DNA from: Symbiodinium sp. CCMP2592
Lineage: Eukaryota; Sar; Dinophyceae; Suessiales; Symbiodiniaceae
NCBI GenBank assembly: GCA_905221615.1
Contig: CAJNDT010006142.1
Location: 248,001 to 312,000 of the forward strand
DNA: 64,000 bases
Direction: 5' to 3'
Part shown: in pieces, positions 46,741 to 54,912 of the stretch
Layout: each line of letters starts with the position of its first letter
Numbering within the stretch: position 1 is the stretch's first letter
Made by a program: the position numbers and the translations under genes
Notes under the pieces: generated by a model
The model's database searches: none
What the model was told of the DNA's origin: nothing
What the model saw: only the letters and a program-made list of their open reading frames with translations

Positions 46741-46930
46741 TTGTAGCCTTTGTGCGCAGCAGTCGCGTCGACCGCCCTGCGGCGGAGTAAGTGAGCAAGC
46801 GATTTCGCCCGGCACCTCGAGGGCACGCAGCATTGCTGCCTCAGAAACACACGTGTATCCGCGATGTCATCGCCTCGCAAGACCCTGTAGCATGACATCA
46901 GATGATGACGACGTCAGAAGCATGAAAATG

Positions 46931-46979
46931 CATGTGAAGCATGTTCAACTGAAAACCCGGCCGCGCAGCTTTTACTCTC
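46931..46979 (+). repeat. A1, left terminal repeat of element 2
   Basis: Begins CATGTGAAGCATGTTCAACT and ends CAGCTTTTACTCTC. It is identical to 54263-54311. Confidence 0.95.
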
Positions 46980-46991
46980 GAGCGACAGCGT

Positions 46992-47303
46992 ATGGACCTG
47001 AGCCATAGACTTGGGCCGGCGGCTGCCTCTGGATCTGCAGGCGCGCTTATCCTGGCTGCTCTCCAACAGGCATTCAGATCTCCGGATTTGCCTGACTTTC
47101 GCTGCCCGGATTTGCCTCCGGATTTAAATCTTCGCCTGCTGGGTTTGCATTTGGACCTCCTCTCCCTCGTGATCGGCATTCTACTGGGATTGATTTTGTG
47201 GCCTGTCTTTGAGCTGCTTTACCTCTGGCAAAGCTACTTGAAGGCCCAGATTCGGGCCCGGCTGCACCGTCCCCCCTCCAAGCTCTACAAAATCCTTGAA
47301 TGA
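46992..47303 (+). CDS. Element 2 ORF1: small membrane protein
   Basis: 103 residues. A Pro/Leu-rich N-terminal half is followed by one strong hydrophobic helix at about residues 53-79 (LLSLVIGILLGLILWPVF, then ELLYLW), then a basic tail (KAQIRARLHRPPSKLYKILE). This predicts a single-pass membrane protein or a membrane-anchored gag-like factor. Its stop overlaps the next start in an ATGA. It starts 13 bp after A1. I do not recognise a family. Confidence 0.6.
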   Translation: MDLSHRLGPAAASGSAGALILAALQQAFRSPDLPDFRCPDLPPDLNLRLLGLHLDLLSLVIGILLGLILWPVFELLYLWQSYLKAQIRARLHRPPSKLYKILE

Positions 47304-47800
47304 GCCAGGAGGACGTTCAGGCTCAGCTTGATTCACTTTGCCGGCGCATTCGTGTGCTGGAAATCGAGGCTGGCCTAGTTGCTGCCCCTGAGGCCGAGGA
47401 GGCCGCCTCTTCGAGTGCCCTAGGGTACTCTGTCGTTTCGGCTGGAGGCCCAGCCGAGGAGCGCCAGAACGACGGCGTTCTGGGTTGGGAGCGGCGTTTG
47501 GAGATCGCTCGTGATACTGGTAATTTCTTCCGTCGCTGCCTGGAGGGCAGGGATCGTCGAGGAGCGGGCCAGACCAAGATTGGCTTACCTAAGCGAGTGT
47601 ACGTATTGGTCCGGGACAGCGCCGGGCACACCTTCCAGGACCCCGTCAGGGTCTTCTTTCGCTTCAGTGACATCTACCCTCTTGTCCAACATCAAGGTGG
47701 GTACGGCGACTCCATTTTTGCCGGGTTCGCCTCGCAGCGCGAGGCCAAGGAAGCTGTCCGTCAGGCAGGTTTGGTCTGGCCTTTGGAGCCGCTACGATGA
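47300..47800 (+). CDS. Element 2 ORF2: unknown, coiled-coil N-terminus
   Basis: 166 residues. An N-terminal charged helix (MSQEDVQAQLDSLCRRIRVL), predicted coiled coil, is followed by a low-complexity Glu/Ala/Ser stretch. The C-terminal half is compact and probably globular (LPKRVYVLVRDSAG, VFFRFSDIYPLVQ, SIFAGFASQREAKEAV) and resembles a small alpha/beta domain. Its start overlaps the ORF1 stop (ATGA) and its stop overlaps the ORF3 start (ATGA). A structural (gag-like) role is inferred from position only. Confidence 0.6.
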   Translation: MSQEDVQAQLDSLCRRIRVLEIEAGLVAAPEAEEAASSSALGYSVVSAGGPAEERQNDGVLGWERRLEIARDTGNFFRRCLEGRDRRGAGQTKIGLPKRVYVLVRDSAGHTFQDPVRVFFRFSDIYPLVQHQGGYGDSIFAGFASQREAKEAVRQAGLVWPLEPLR

Positions 47801-48681
47801 CCGAGGATGGCGCTGCAGATGCTCTGGCAGAAGCTCCCCCTCCGGGAGAGGTTGGCGAGGAGGATGCATTGCTGGATGGCAGCGCTTTGTCCCCGCGAGA
47901 TTGGTGTTTGGTGGGACCCGATGGCACAAACCTCGAGCTGGAGCAGACCTTCCTCGTCTTGGAGTTGCCGAGTGGGGCGGGGGAGGCAGCCAAGCTTGTT
48001 TCCGTAATTCCTATAGTGGTGGTTGGGAACAGGCTTCTCGCAGCACTCCCTTCTTCCGTTTGGCATCGCTCGCCCAGCCGACGTCTGTTGCCGCCTGGTG
48101 CCTTGGTAAAGCCCGTGTTAGCCGTGGTAGCTGGGCAGCCTGGGGAATCGCAGGAGGTTGCCGAGCTCAAGGTGTGGGTCGCTTTCCTTTCTTCTGGGGT
48201 CGAGGTTTTGATTCGAGAGCAGGCCGAGGAGGAGAGCATTCCGCACGACTTCGAGGATGCCCATGGTCAGCCTGTTCGACCTCTTCCCGATGCTCTCGTT
48301 TCCCTCGGAGACGAGCACTTCTCTTTTCTTACCGCCGAGTCTGCTGCTCCTCCGGCTGCTCGTCCTGCCGAAGGCGGGGCCTTCGAACGACGGGTCACGG
48401 CACTGGAAGGCTCCCTGACCGAGATCAAAGAGTGCCTGGCCACTTTGGTTGCGGGGCAGAAGGCGGCAAAGGAGAAAGGGCCAGGCCGGGCAAGCGCCGA
48501 ACAAAGGGCAGAAGCAAAGCCAGCAAAGGTGCAGAAACCGGCTCCGAGTACAGGCCCACCGGGAGCAGGCATCGGGAACTTAGACCGGCAGGCCGTGAAT
48601 GCGGCCCGTGCCGCCGGGATCTCCGAGGAACACCTGCAGCAGATGGCCGTCCCCCGCCCGACGCGATGCAGAAGGCGGTGA
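47797..48681 (+). CDS. Element 2 ORF3: gag-like, unknown
   Basis: 294 residues. An acidic N-terminus is followed by a beta-rich middle (VSVIPIVVVGNRLLAAL, LKVWVAFLSSGVEVLI), a charged coiled-coil segment (FERRVTALEGSLTEIKECLA) and a Lys/Ala/Pro-rich tail. The coiled coil suggests oligomerisation. The frame overlaps ORF2 by ATGA and ends at 48681, where TGATG joins it to ORF4. No zinc knuckle is present. Confidence 0.6.
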   Translation: MTEDGAADALAEAPPPGEVGEEDALLDGSALSPRDWCLVGPDGTNLELEQTFLVLELPSGAGEAAKLVSVIPIVVVGNRLLAALPSSVWHRSPSRRLLPPGALVKPVLAVVAGQPGESQEVAELKVWVAFLSSGVEVLIREQAEEESIPHDFEDAHGQPVRPLPDALVSLGDEHFSFLTAESAAPPAARPAEGGAFERRVTALEGSLTEIKECLATLVAGQKAAKEKGPGRASAEQRAEAKPAKVQKPAPSTGPPGAGIGNLDRQAVNAARAAGISEEHLQQMAVPRPTRCRRR

Positions 48682-49427
48682 TGGAGCTGACCAAGATCGC
48701 CAAGAGCCTCGCTGGAAAGAAGAAGGAGCCTGCCGCCGACTTCGAGAGTCTGTTGTCAGGCGGGCTTGGGGACAGGGCCGAGTCCAGTGCCGGATCATCC
48801 CGAAGGAATTCCGCGGCTTTGCTTGCTCTTCGGAAACTTCTCCGGGAGCGACCGGCGGTCATCTACGAGGCCATGGAGCGAAATCTCAGAGAAGATTTTG
48901 GATTGCAGGAAGGGGTGCCCGGGGCGCCCGAAGGCCGAGCCACAGCGAGGGCTTGGTTGCAGGCGAGATCCCGAGTTCAGAATTACACGAACCATGTGAG
49001 ATGGATGTGGCAACTGGCCGGGATCTGGGATTGCTTAATGCAGCAACGGACCGAGGAAGCGCGAGCCCGTGTGGCCCTTTTGATGGGGGCGGGCGAGCAG
49101 AGCTCCATAGATGCCGGCAATTGGCTGGTGTCTACAGTCAGCCTGTTGGAGGGACCTCCTCCTTACCAGCAGTTCGCGCATCACTCGGCTCCGGCCGCCC
49201 ACGAGCTGCAGCATTCGGCCCTCTACGATCCCCGGTGGTTCGAGCTGTTTCTGTGGCAGCTGAAGGAACAAGAATCCTTCCAAGAAGCCCGCCGCAAGCT
49301 CGGGCAGCGTCGCCCCGGGACGCCCGGAGACGGCCGGAAAGACGAATCCGAGAAGGGCGACAAGGCTCAGAAGGCCGGCGCGAAGGGCAAAGCCAAAGCA
49401 AAAGCCACCAGTGCCGCCGACGAGTAG
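48681..49427 (+). CDS. Element 2 ORF4: basic helical protein, gag-like
   Basis: 248 residues if it starts at the ATG overlapping the ORF3 stop (MELTKIAKSLAGKKKEPAAD). An in-frame ATG 15 bp upstream (48666) is an alternative. It is largely helical (LRKLLRERPAVIYEAMERNL, NHVRWMWQLAGIWDCLMQQR, FELFLWQLKEQESFQEARRK) with a Lys-rich tail (GAKGKAKAKATSAADE) suited to nucleic-acid binding. A nucleocapsid role is inferred. The RT frame lies -1 relative to this frame and is also open across the whole ORF, so a -1 frameshift could fuse the two. Confidence 0.6.
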   Translation: MELTKIAKSLAGKKKEPAADFESLLSGGLGDRAESSAGSSRRNSAALLALRKLLRERPAVIYEAMERNLREDFGLQEGVPGAPEGRATARAWLQARSRVQNYTNHVRWMWQLAGIWDCLMQQRTEEARARVALLMGAGEQSSIDAGNWLVSTVSLLEGPPPYQQFAHHSAPAAHELQHSALYDPRWFELFLWQLKEQESFQEARRKLGQRRPGTPGDGRKDESEKGDKAQKAGAKGKAKAKATSAADE

Positions 49428-49603
49428 AAGCTGGAGGTGGGCCCCAGGATGATGACAACGAGGCCCCCGGTCTCCCCACCTCCTTCAATGCAAGTTCTTT
49501 GTTGAATTCACTGCCCCGTCGGCTTCTTCGATTAGATAGTCCGCTGGGGTCTTTTGCCAGAAGCATCTTTAGACAGGCCGACCATACAAGGTCTTTTACC
49601 GCT

Positions 49604-52600
49604 ATGCCAGCATCCGAAGTTTGGCCCATGCCTCCTCCTTATCCAGAGGCCGGCAGGGAAACCGGAGAGCCACCCGTGAGCCGGACGAGGAAGCGGGCCA
49701 TGAACTCCATTGTGATTGCGCTCTCCTTCCTTCACCTGCGAGGGTCCCCTCAGGCCCCTTCCGAGCTTTCAGTTGGGCGGAGGTTGAATTTTAGGCAGTG
49801 GGCAGTCGTTAGGCGACTTGAGCGTTTGCTGGAAGCGTGGCTAATTCATCCGCAGATCACTCCTGACAATCTGGGGCGAAATGCAGAAAAGATCGAAGAG
49901 TTCGACTCCATCCTTGGAGCACTTGAGGCGATGCTGGAGGACACCTTCGGGGCTGGATCTTACAAGGGCCGCGAGGGCGCCGTACTTAAGCCCGGTCACG
50001 AGCCACCTCCGGACATCGTCAAACTCGGAAAAGTAAAGTCGAACTTAGGTGCGACTTTCAAGAAGCTGGACCCGGACCGCATAGTCTTCACCGGCGAGCC
50101 CTCTTTTGATCCCGCCCCATACCTAGATCGACGGGGTCGCGAAATTTTTCTACATCCACTTCGGCATGCTCTGCTTCCGTGGGAGTGCACCGTCCCGCTC
50201 CCCGCTGTTCAGGTCCACATCACTGAGGGCAAGCGAGAGCAGTTCCTGGAGCTCCTCGACAGCAGCAACAGGCTCGCTCTTTTTCGGCCCGAAGAAGTGC
50301 GGCTAGATCACCTGTCGGGAGTGTTCGCCGTAGGCAAGGATCAGCAGCGAGATCGACTCATAGTCGATGCGAGGCGACCAAATACCCTAGAACATCCCTT
50401 AGGAAGATGGATCAAAAGTTTGGCATCAGGTGAGAGTCTATGTCGAGTCGTACTTCTACCAGACGAGAAGGCACTGTTTTCGGGGAACGATGTGAGAGAC
50501 TTCTATCATCTATTCCAAGTTCCCAGAGAACGAGCGGCTAGGAACGCTTTCAACATGATGATTCCGGAGGCCCTGTGCCGACACTTGCGAGCGTATGATC
50601 CTGATCGACACGGAGGAGCTCGCGTGTTGGTCCCCGCCTTGAACACCCTGGCGATGGGCGACACTCAAGCCGTGGAAGTAGCACAAACTTGCCATATAAG
50701 TCTCGCATGGCGCTCAGGTGCTTTGACCCCAGCCTCGACTTTAACATTGGCCGGGCCCGCGCCTAGGGCTTCCTGCTTTGGTGGCATTGTGATAGATGAC
50801 TTCGTGTGTGCCGAGAAGGTGAAGATCGCTGATCATGACAAGGCGGTGCCCAGTGCCGGCGCTCGTGCTGCTGATAAGGTCAGTCACAAGTACATTGAAG
50901 AAGGGCTCATACCGCACACTGGGAAGGCCTTTCGTGATGAACCCCGGGCCACCTTCTGGGGTACAGACATCGACGGAGAGGCGGGCCTTGTTCGTGGCTC
51001 GCTGACCCGGGCCATCCCTCTGATGCACGTGATCTTGAGGATTGTGAGCGCTAGGAGGGCCACCGTTAGCTTGCTTCAGGCGGTCGCTGGGTCCCTCGTC
51101 TCCCTTTTCATCTACAAGCGGAGGCTGCTCTCCCTTCTCTCAGTGATCTTCTCAGTGGTGCAGCATCGGGAGGCTGATGAAGTGCTTCAGGTTGATGCCG
51201 AGCTCCTAGATGAGCTCATGCTCTGTGCTCTCCTTTTACCTCTGGCGGTGACGAACATACGGGCTTCTGTGCTCCCCGAGGTCTTCACCACAGACGCTTC
51301 AAGCTGGGGCGAGGCCGAGGTCAGTGCAAGCATCCCTGCTCCGATTGCGTACGAGAGCGTCCGACATGTGCTTAGGAAGTCTGTTTGGACAAAGCTCCTG
51401 GGACCGCTGAATGCTCGAGCTCGACTCCTGGATGCTCTAGCCCCGGATGAGGAACTACCTGAAGGCAAACAGTTCCACATGCACCCTCTTTGGGAGGTGC
51501 TGGTGCGATGCCCGAAGTACAAGCTCGCGTGGCGGGCTCGCAGCGAGCGCCGTCGGCATATCAACGTGTCGGAGCTCAGGTCTTTTCTTCGGTCGGAGAG
51601 GCGCCAAGCTTACCACTGGCCTGAGAGCCGGGCCCTCCGTGGTTCAGATTCTCAGGTAGTGCTGGGATGTATCCAGAAAGGCCGATCATCAAGTCTGGCC
51701 CTAAACTCCTTGTTGAAGCAGTCGGTGGCTACAGTGATCGGAGGGGACGTCGTCAGCGAAGGTTTTTACGTGAACACCAGTGTCAATCCAGCAGATGATC
51801 CCACGAGAGGAAAGGAGGTGCGACCTCCCGATCTGCAATTGCCGAGCTGGTGGTCTAGCGCGGCAGGTGGGGACTTCGCTGCTTTCGACACGTGGCTTTC
51901 AGAGGCGGGGTACGGTCTCTCTGACCAACTGGGGATTCCGGATCCTTCTGAACTGCTCGGTCCGGGGTCTCCTGAGGCCCTGCCGCGTACAGATGGGCCC
52001 GCAGACCTGAGGGACTCAGTGTCTATATCGCCGTTGGGCTCGGCTTGTCAGGGTTCACACGAGAAGAGCGTTTCGCGAAGTACTGTGCATTCCAAGTGCT
52101 CGGAGCCCGAGCGCCTATGGCTGAGTAGCATCTTCAGTGAGAGGGCCATTCGGATCCTGCAGAGCTTCGATAGCAGTCACTTTGTGTGGCCTCGCGATGA
52201 CCAAGATAGATCCGGAGGACTGCGCGAGTGGGTCTTTGATAGAGCTGGATATCTTGATTTGTTCTCCGGGGGTCGCAGGGTCAGCAAAGTTGTTTCCATG
52301 ACTGCTTCCACGTGGGCTCTCTGCCTTGACTTGAACGATGGCCCTCAGAGCGATCTCCTCGATGCGGAGCTTCGGGGAAAAGTCGAGGAACTCATCAAGG
52401 AAGGAGTTTTCAGTGCAGTAGGCGCCTCTCCTGCTTGTGCATCATTTTCGATCGCAATCGTGCCGTCGGTCCGCTCGGTCCTTTATCCTCAGGGGCTGCC
52501 TCAGATGCGCGACAGCATGGGTGCCAAAGTTCGTGAGGGAAACTCTTTATCGAGGTGGCTCGCTACTGTTGTTTCTCTGTGCATCTCTTACGGGCTCACT

Positions 52601-53998
52601 TTTTGGATCGAGAATCCTTTGCGGTCGTGGCTCTGGCAGCAGCCTGAATGGGCAGAACTTCGTACTCGTGATGATTGCGGTTTTTGGGACGCCACCATGT
52701 GCGCCTTCGGAACCAGGTGGAAGAAACCCACTCGGGTGTTCACTAACAGCATTCTCCGAGGCCGCAGAGATAGCTGTCCCGGCTGCCCGGATCACATCTC
52801 GCTGCGAGGTTTCTGCAAGCGCTACAAGAAGCCATGGACTAAGGTCGCCGAGGCCTTTCCCCGGCGTTTTGCAGAACTTCTGGGTGCCGCGACCAGCTGG
52901 CACTGCCTTCGGCCAGAAGATCGGCTCTGCAGTTTGGACGTGGCTAAATGTGCCAAAGTGTCAAACTTGAACATCGGAGAAGCTAGCCACCCCGGGCCCC
53001 GTGCATCCTCCCGTTTCCCTCGAGCCCCTCGAAACGTCTCTTTGGACGAGGTGAAGCTAGTGAGTGCGCAAACCGAGCAGCTTCAGAGCAAAATCTGGGG
53101 TCGGTTCCAAAACTGGGTGGCTACTAGTACTTCCGTTGCTGCCAGCGATGCTTTCCTCGCGGAGCCATTGCTACTCTGTATCTTGGTTTCGGAGTTCGGC
53201 AGGAGTTTGTTTTATGCTGGAGAGTCTCTTTATCTTTTTCGGCATTTGATTCTCGCTGCGCTGAAGCACTGCCCGAGAGCCCGCCAGCATGTCTCCGAAT
53301 GCTGGACCTTGGTTTCAAAATGGGAGCTTGTTGAGCCTCTTCAACACCGAGCTCCTCTTCCAGAGATCATACTTCGGGCTATGGTGGCAGTAGCACTGTT
53401 GTGGGGCTGGGAACGAATCGCTGGCATATTGCTTATTGCTTTTTGGGGAATCTCACGACCTGGAGAGGCACTCAGATCCTTCAGAAGTGACTTGCTGTTG
53501 CCTTCAGATCTTCTCATCAAGGAAAAGCGAGTTTGCTATCTAAAAATTTCGGCCCCCAAAACAGGGCGGCGAACCAAAGCTAGAGTACAGCACATCTCAG
53601 TGCACAACAGCGCGGTCCTCCCACTCCTGGAGCAGATCTTTAAAGATCTCCGGCCGAGTGAGCTGCTGTTCGCAGGGTCTCCCTCCTCTTTTCGACGACG
53701 TTGGGATGCCCTCATCGATGCACTACTGGTGCCGCGCTCTTTGCGACTCACACCAGGAGGTCTTCGCGGCGGTGGCGCGGTGGCCGAGTACCACCGCGGC
53801 ACGGATTTGGCGACCATTCAATGGAGAATGCGAATCAAGCACCAAGTCACGCTGGAAGCCTATCTGCAAGAAGTGGCGGCTGAGAACCTCCTTCTCAAGC
53901 TGCCCGATCCGGCCGTCTCCCGAGTGACGGCCGCCGCCGCGATCTACGATCTCTTCTTTTTGCAATGTTCTGCGGGCCACCTCAGGGTCTCTGGCTAG
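49604..53998 (+). CDS. Element 2 ORF5: RT - RNase H - methyltransferase-like - tyrosine recombinase
   Basis: 1464 residues from the first ATG after ORF4; the frame is open back to 48599, so initiation or frameshifting upstream is possible. RT: RLIVDARRPN (residue 251), GNDVRDFYH (about 294), MGDTQAVEVAQ (351), VIDDF (about 396, the YxDD box). RNase H: Asp564 (TTDASSWGE), Glu657 (NVSELRS), Asp682 (GSDSQVV), Asp731 (PADDPTRG). Methyltransferase-like: YLDLFSGGR (883), SPACASFS (Cys945), IENPLRSW (about 1002); these echo C5-methylase motifs I, IV and VI. IGEASHPGP at 1124. Tyrosine recombinase: Arg1285 (SRPGEAL), Arg1388 (LTPGGLRGG, where the usual His is Gly), His1413, Tyr1420 (TLEAYLQEV). It copies the RNA and integrates the product by site-specific recombination. 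All domains look complete. Confidence 0.9.
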   Translation: MPASEVWPMPPPYPEAGRETGEPPVSRTRKRAMNSIVIALSFLHLRGSPQAPSELSVGRRLNFRQWAVVRRLERLLEAWLIHPQITPDNLGRNAEKIEEFDSILGALEAMLEDTFGAGSYKGREGAVLKPGHEPPPDIVKLGKVKSNLGATFKKLDPDRIVFTGEPSFDPAPYLDRRGREIFLHPLRHALLPWECTVPLPAVQVHITEGKREQFLELLDSSNRLALFRPEEVRLDHLSGVFAVGKDQQRDRLIVDARRPNTLEHPLGRWIKSLASGESLCRVVLLPDEKALFSGNDVRDFYHLFQVPRERAARNAFNMMIPEALCRHLRAYDPDRHGGARVLVPALNTLAMGDTQAVEVAQTCHISLAWRSGALTPASTLTLAGPAPRASCFGGIVIDDFVCAEKVKIADHDKAVPSAGARAADKVSHKYIEEGLIPHTGKAFRDEPRATFWGTDIDGEAGLVRGSLTRAIPLMHVILRIVSARRATVSLLQAVAGSLVSLFIYKRRLLSLLSVIFSVVQHREADEVLQVDAELLDELMLCALLLPLAVTNIRASVLPEVFTTDASSWGEAEVSASIPAPIAYESVRHVLRKSVWTKLLGPLNARARLLDALAPDEELPEGKQFHMHPLWEVLVRCPKYKLAWRARSERRRHINVSELRSFLRSERRQAYHWPESRALRGSDSQVVLGCIQKGRSSSLALNSLLKQSVATVIGGDVVSEGFYVNTSVNPADDPTRGKEVRPPDLQLPSWWSSAAGGDFAAFDTWLSEAGYGLSDQLGIPDPSELLGPGSPEALPRTDGPADLRDSVSISPLGSACQGSHEKSVSRSTVHSKCSEPERLWLSSIFSERAIRILQSFDSSHFVWPRDDQDRSGGLREWVFDRAGYLDLFSGGRRVSKVVSMTASTWALCLDLNDGPQSDLLDAELRGKVEELIKEGVFSAVGASPACASFSIAIVPSVRSVLYPQGLPQMRDSMGAKVREGNSLSRWLATVVSLCISYGLTFWIENPLRSWLWQQPEWAELRTRDDCGFWDATMCAFGTRWKKPTRVFTNSILRGRRDSCPGCPDHISLRGFCKRYKKPWTKVAEAFPRRFAELLGAATSWHCLRPEDRLCSLDVAKCAKVSNLNIGEASHPGPRASSRFPRAPRNVSLDEVKLVSAQTEQLQSKIWGRFQNWVATSTSVAASDAFLAEPLLLCILVSEFGRSLFYAGESLYLFRHLILAALKHCPRARQHVSECWTLVSKWELVEPLQHRAPLPEIILRAMVAVALLWGWERIAGILLIAFWGISRPGEALRSFRSDLLLPSDLLIKEKRVCYLKISAPKTGRRTKARVQHISVHNSAVLPLLEQIFKDLRPSELLFAGSPSSFRRRWDALIDALLVPRSLRLTPGGLRGGGAVAEYHRGTDLATIQWRMRIKHQVTLEAYLQEVAAENLLLKLPDPAVSRVTAAAAIYDLFFLQCSAGHLRVSG

Positions 53999-54062
53999 TC
54001 CTACACTGTCATGAGCCGATCACGCTCGTGGCCTCTTAGGCCCTTGAGGTGCTCTTTTACGG

Positions 54063-54266
54063 GTGGAAGGTGCGAAGTGCGAACTTTTGTCGCTGCAGCT
54101 CTTTCGGCATTCTTTTCGAAGTGGCCGCTGATTGCACAGCTGCCTTGCGAACTTCGTCTCTTGCCGGCTGCTGCCTGCACCGCGTCACAAGACTGACTAG
54201 CTGTCGGATGCTGCGAAAAAGAATGAGCAGCTTTGTCCGAGCGCGAGCCATTGAAGGTTTAACATG
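54063..54266 (+). repeat. B1 repeat of element 2
   Basis: 204 bp from GTGGAAGGTGCGAAGTGCGA to TTGAAGGTTTAACATG. It matches B2 at offset 263 and starts 64 bp after the ORF5 stop. Confidence 0.95.
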
Positions 54267-54311
54267 TGAAGCATGTTCAACTGAAAACCCGGCCGCGCAG
54301 CTTTTACTCTC
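54263..54311 (+). repeat. A2 repeat of element 2
   Basis: Copy of A1. It shares its first four bases, CATG, with the end of B1. The next 14 bp (54312-54325, CCGCCCGCCCACCC) separate it from B2. Confidence 0.95.
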
Positions 54312-54325
54312 CCGCCCGCCCACCC

Positions 54326-54529
54326 GTGGAAGGTGCGAAGTGCGAACTTTTGTCGCTGCAGCTCTTTCGGCATTCTTTTCGAAGTGGCCGCTGATTGCAC
54401 AGCTGCCTTGCGAACTTCGTCTCTTGCCGGCTGCTGCCTGCACCGCGTCACAAGACTGACTAGCTGTCGGATGCTGCGAAAAAGAATGAGCAGCTTTGTC
54501 CGAGCGCGAGCCATTGAAGGTTTAACATG
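54326..54529 (+). repeat. B2, right terminal repeat of element 2
   Basis: Second 204-bp copy. It ends AACATG at the inferred right boundary. The next bases (ACTTGTGCGCG) are host sequence. Confidence 0.95.
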
Positions 54530-54771
54530 ACTTGTGCGCGTCGGTTGTCATCGCAGCTCCACATGCGGGATCCTTCGAACAAGTGAGCTGCGCAGTGTCC
54601 CGTCTTTGGATGCTGTCCATGGTGTGTGATGAGTGCGACAAGCCGGTAATGCATAACGCGAACTTTCAGGTCCTCGCCTGCAAAAATATGGGAATCACAA
54701 GGTCGCGGTCCACGTCTATCGGGCCCTTGCGCTTGTTGATACGACCGTCGTGATCAAGAAATCGTTCCAGT

Positions 54772-54912
54772 TGTAGCAGTAGCAGCACCAGCACCAGCAG
54801 CAGCAGTCGCAGTCGCAGTCGAGTGGCAGTAGCAGTAGCGGTAGCATCAGTAGCAGTGGCAGCAGCAGTAGCAATAGTAGTTGTAGTAGTGCAGCAGCAG
54901 CGGCAGTAGTAG
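54772..54912. repeat. GCA/GTA-rich imperfect trinucleotide tract
   Basis: Imperfect AGC, AGT, ACC and GTC triplets about 240 bp right of element 2, similar in type to the tract 190 bp on its left. Confidence 0.9.

Larger units (their letters stand above)
46931..54529 (+). mobile_element. Intact DIRS/Ngaro-like tyrosine-recombinase retrotransposon (element 2)
   Basis: 7.6-kb element with the split-direct-repeat layout: A1 46931-46979; five ORFs 46992-53998; B1 54063-54266; A2 54263-54311; B2 54326-54529. A1 matches A2 over 49 bp and B1 matches B2 over 204 bp, with no difference seen by eye. The polyprotein carries RT, RNase H, a methyltransferase-like domain and a tyrosine recombinase instead of an integrase. 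No target-site duplication is evident, as expected for recombinase-based insertion. CATG marks both outer ends and the B1/A2 junction. Identity of the repeats and open frames suggest a recent insertion. Confidence 0.9.

Noticed and set aside
47511..49427. 638-codon ORF starting at 47511
   Set aside because: Its first 385 codons overlap ORF2 and ORF3 in another frame and are Arg/Ser/Gly-rich. Only the part from 48666/48681 reads as a real protein (ORF4).
48599..49427. N-terminal part of the 1799-codon frame
   Set aside because: It overlaps ORF3/ORF4 and is low-complexity Arg/Gly/Ser. The real ORF5 probably begins at 49604 or by frameshift.
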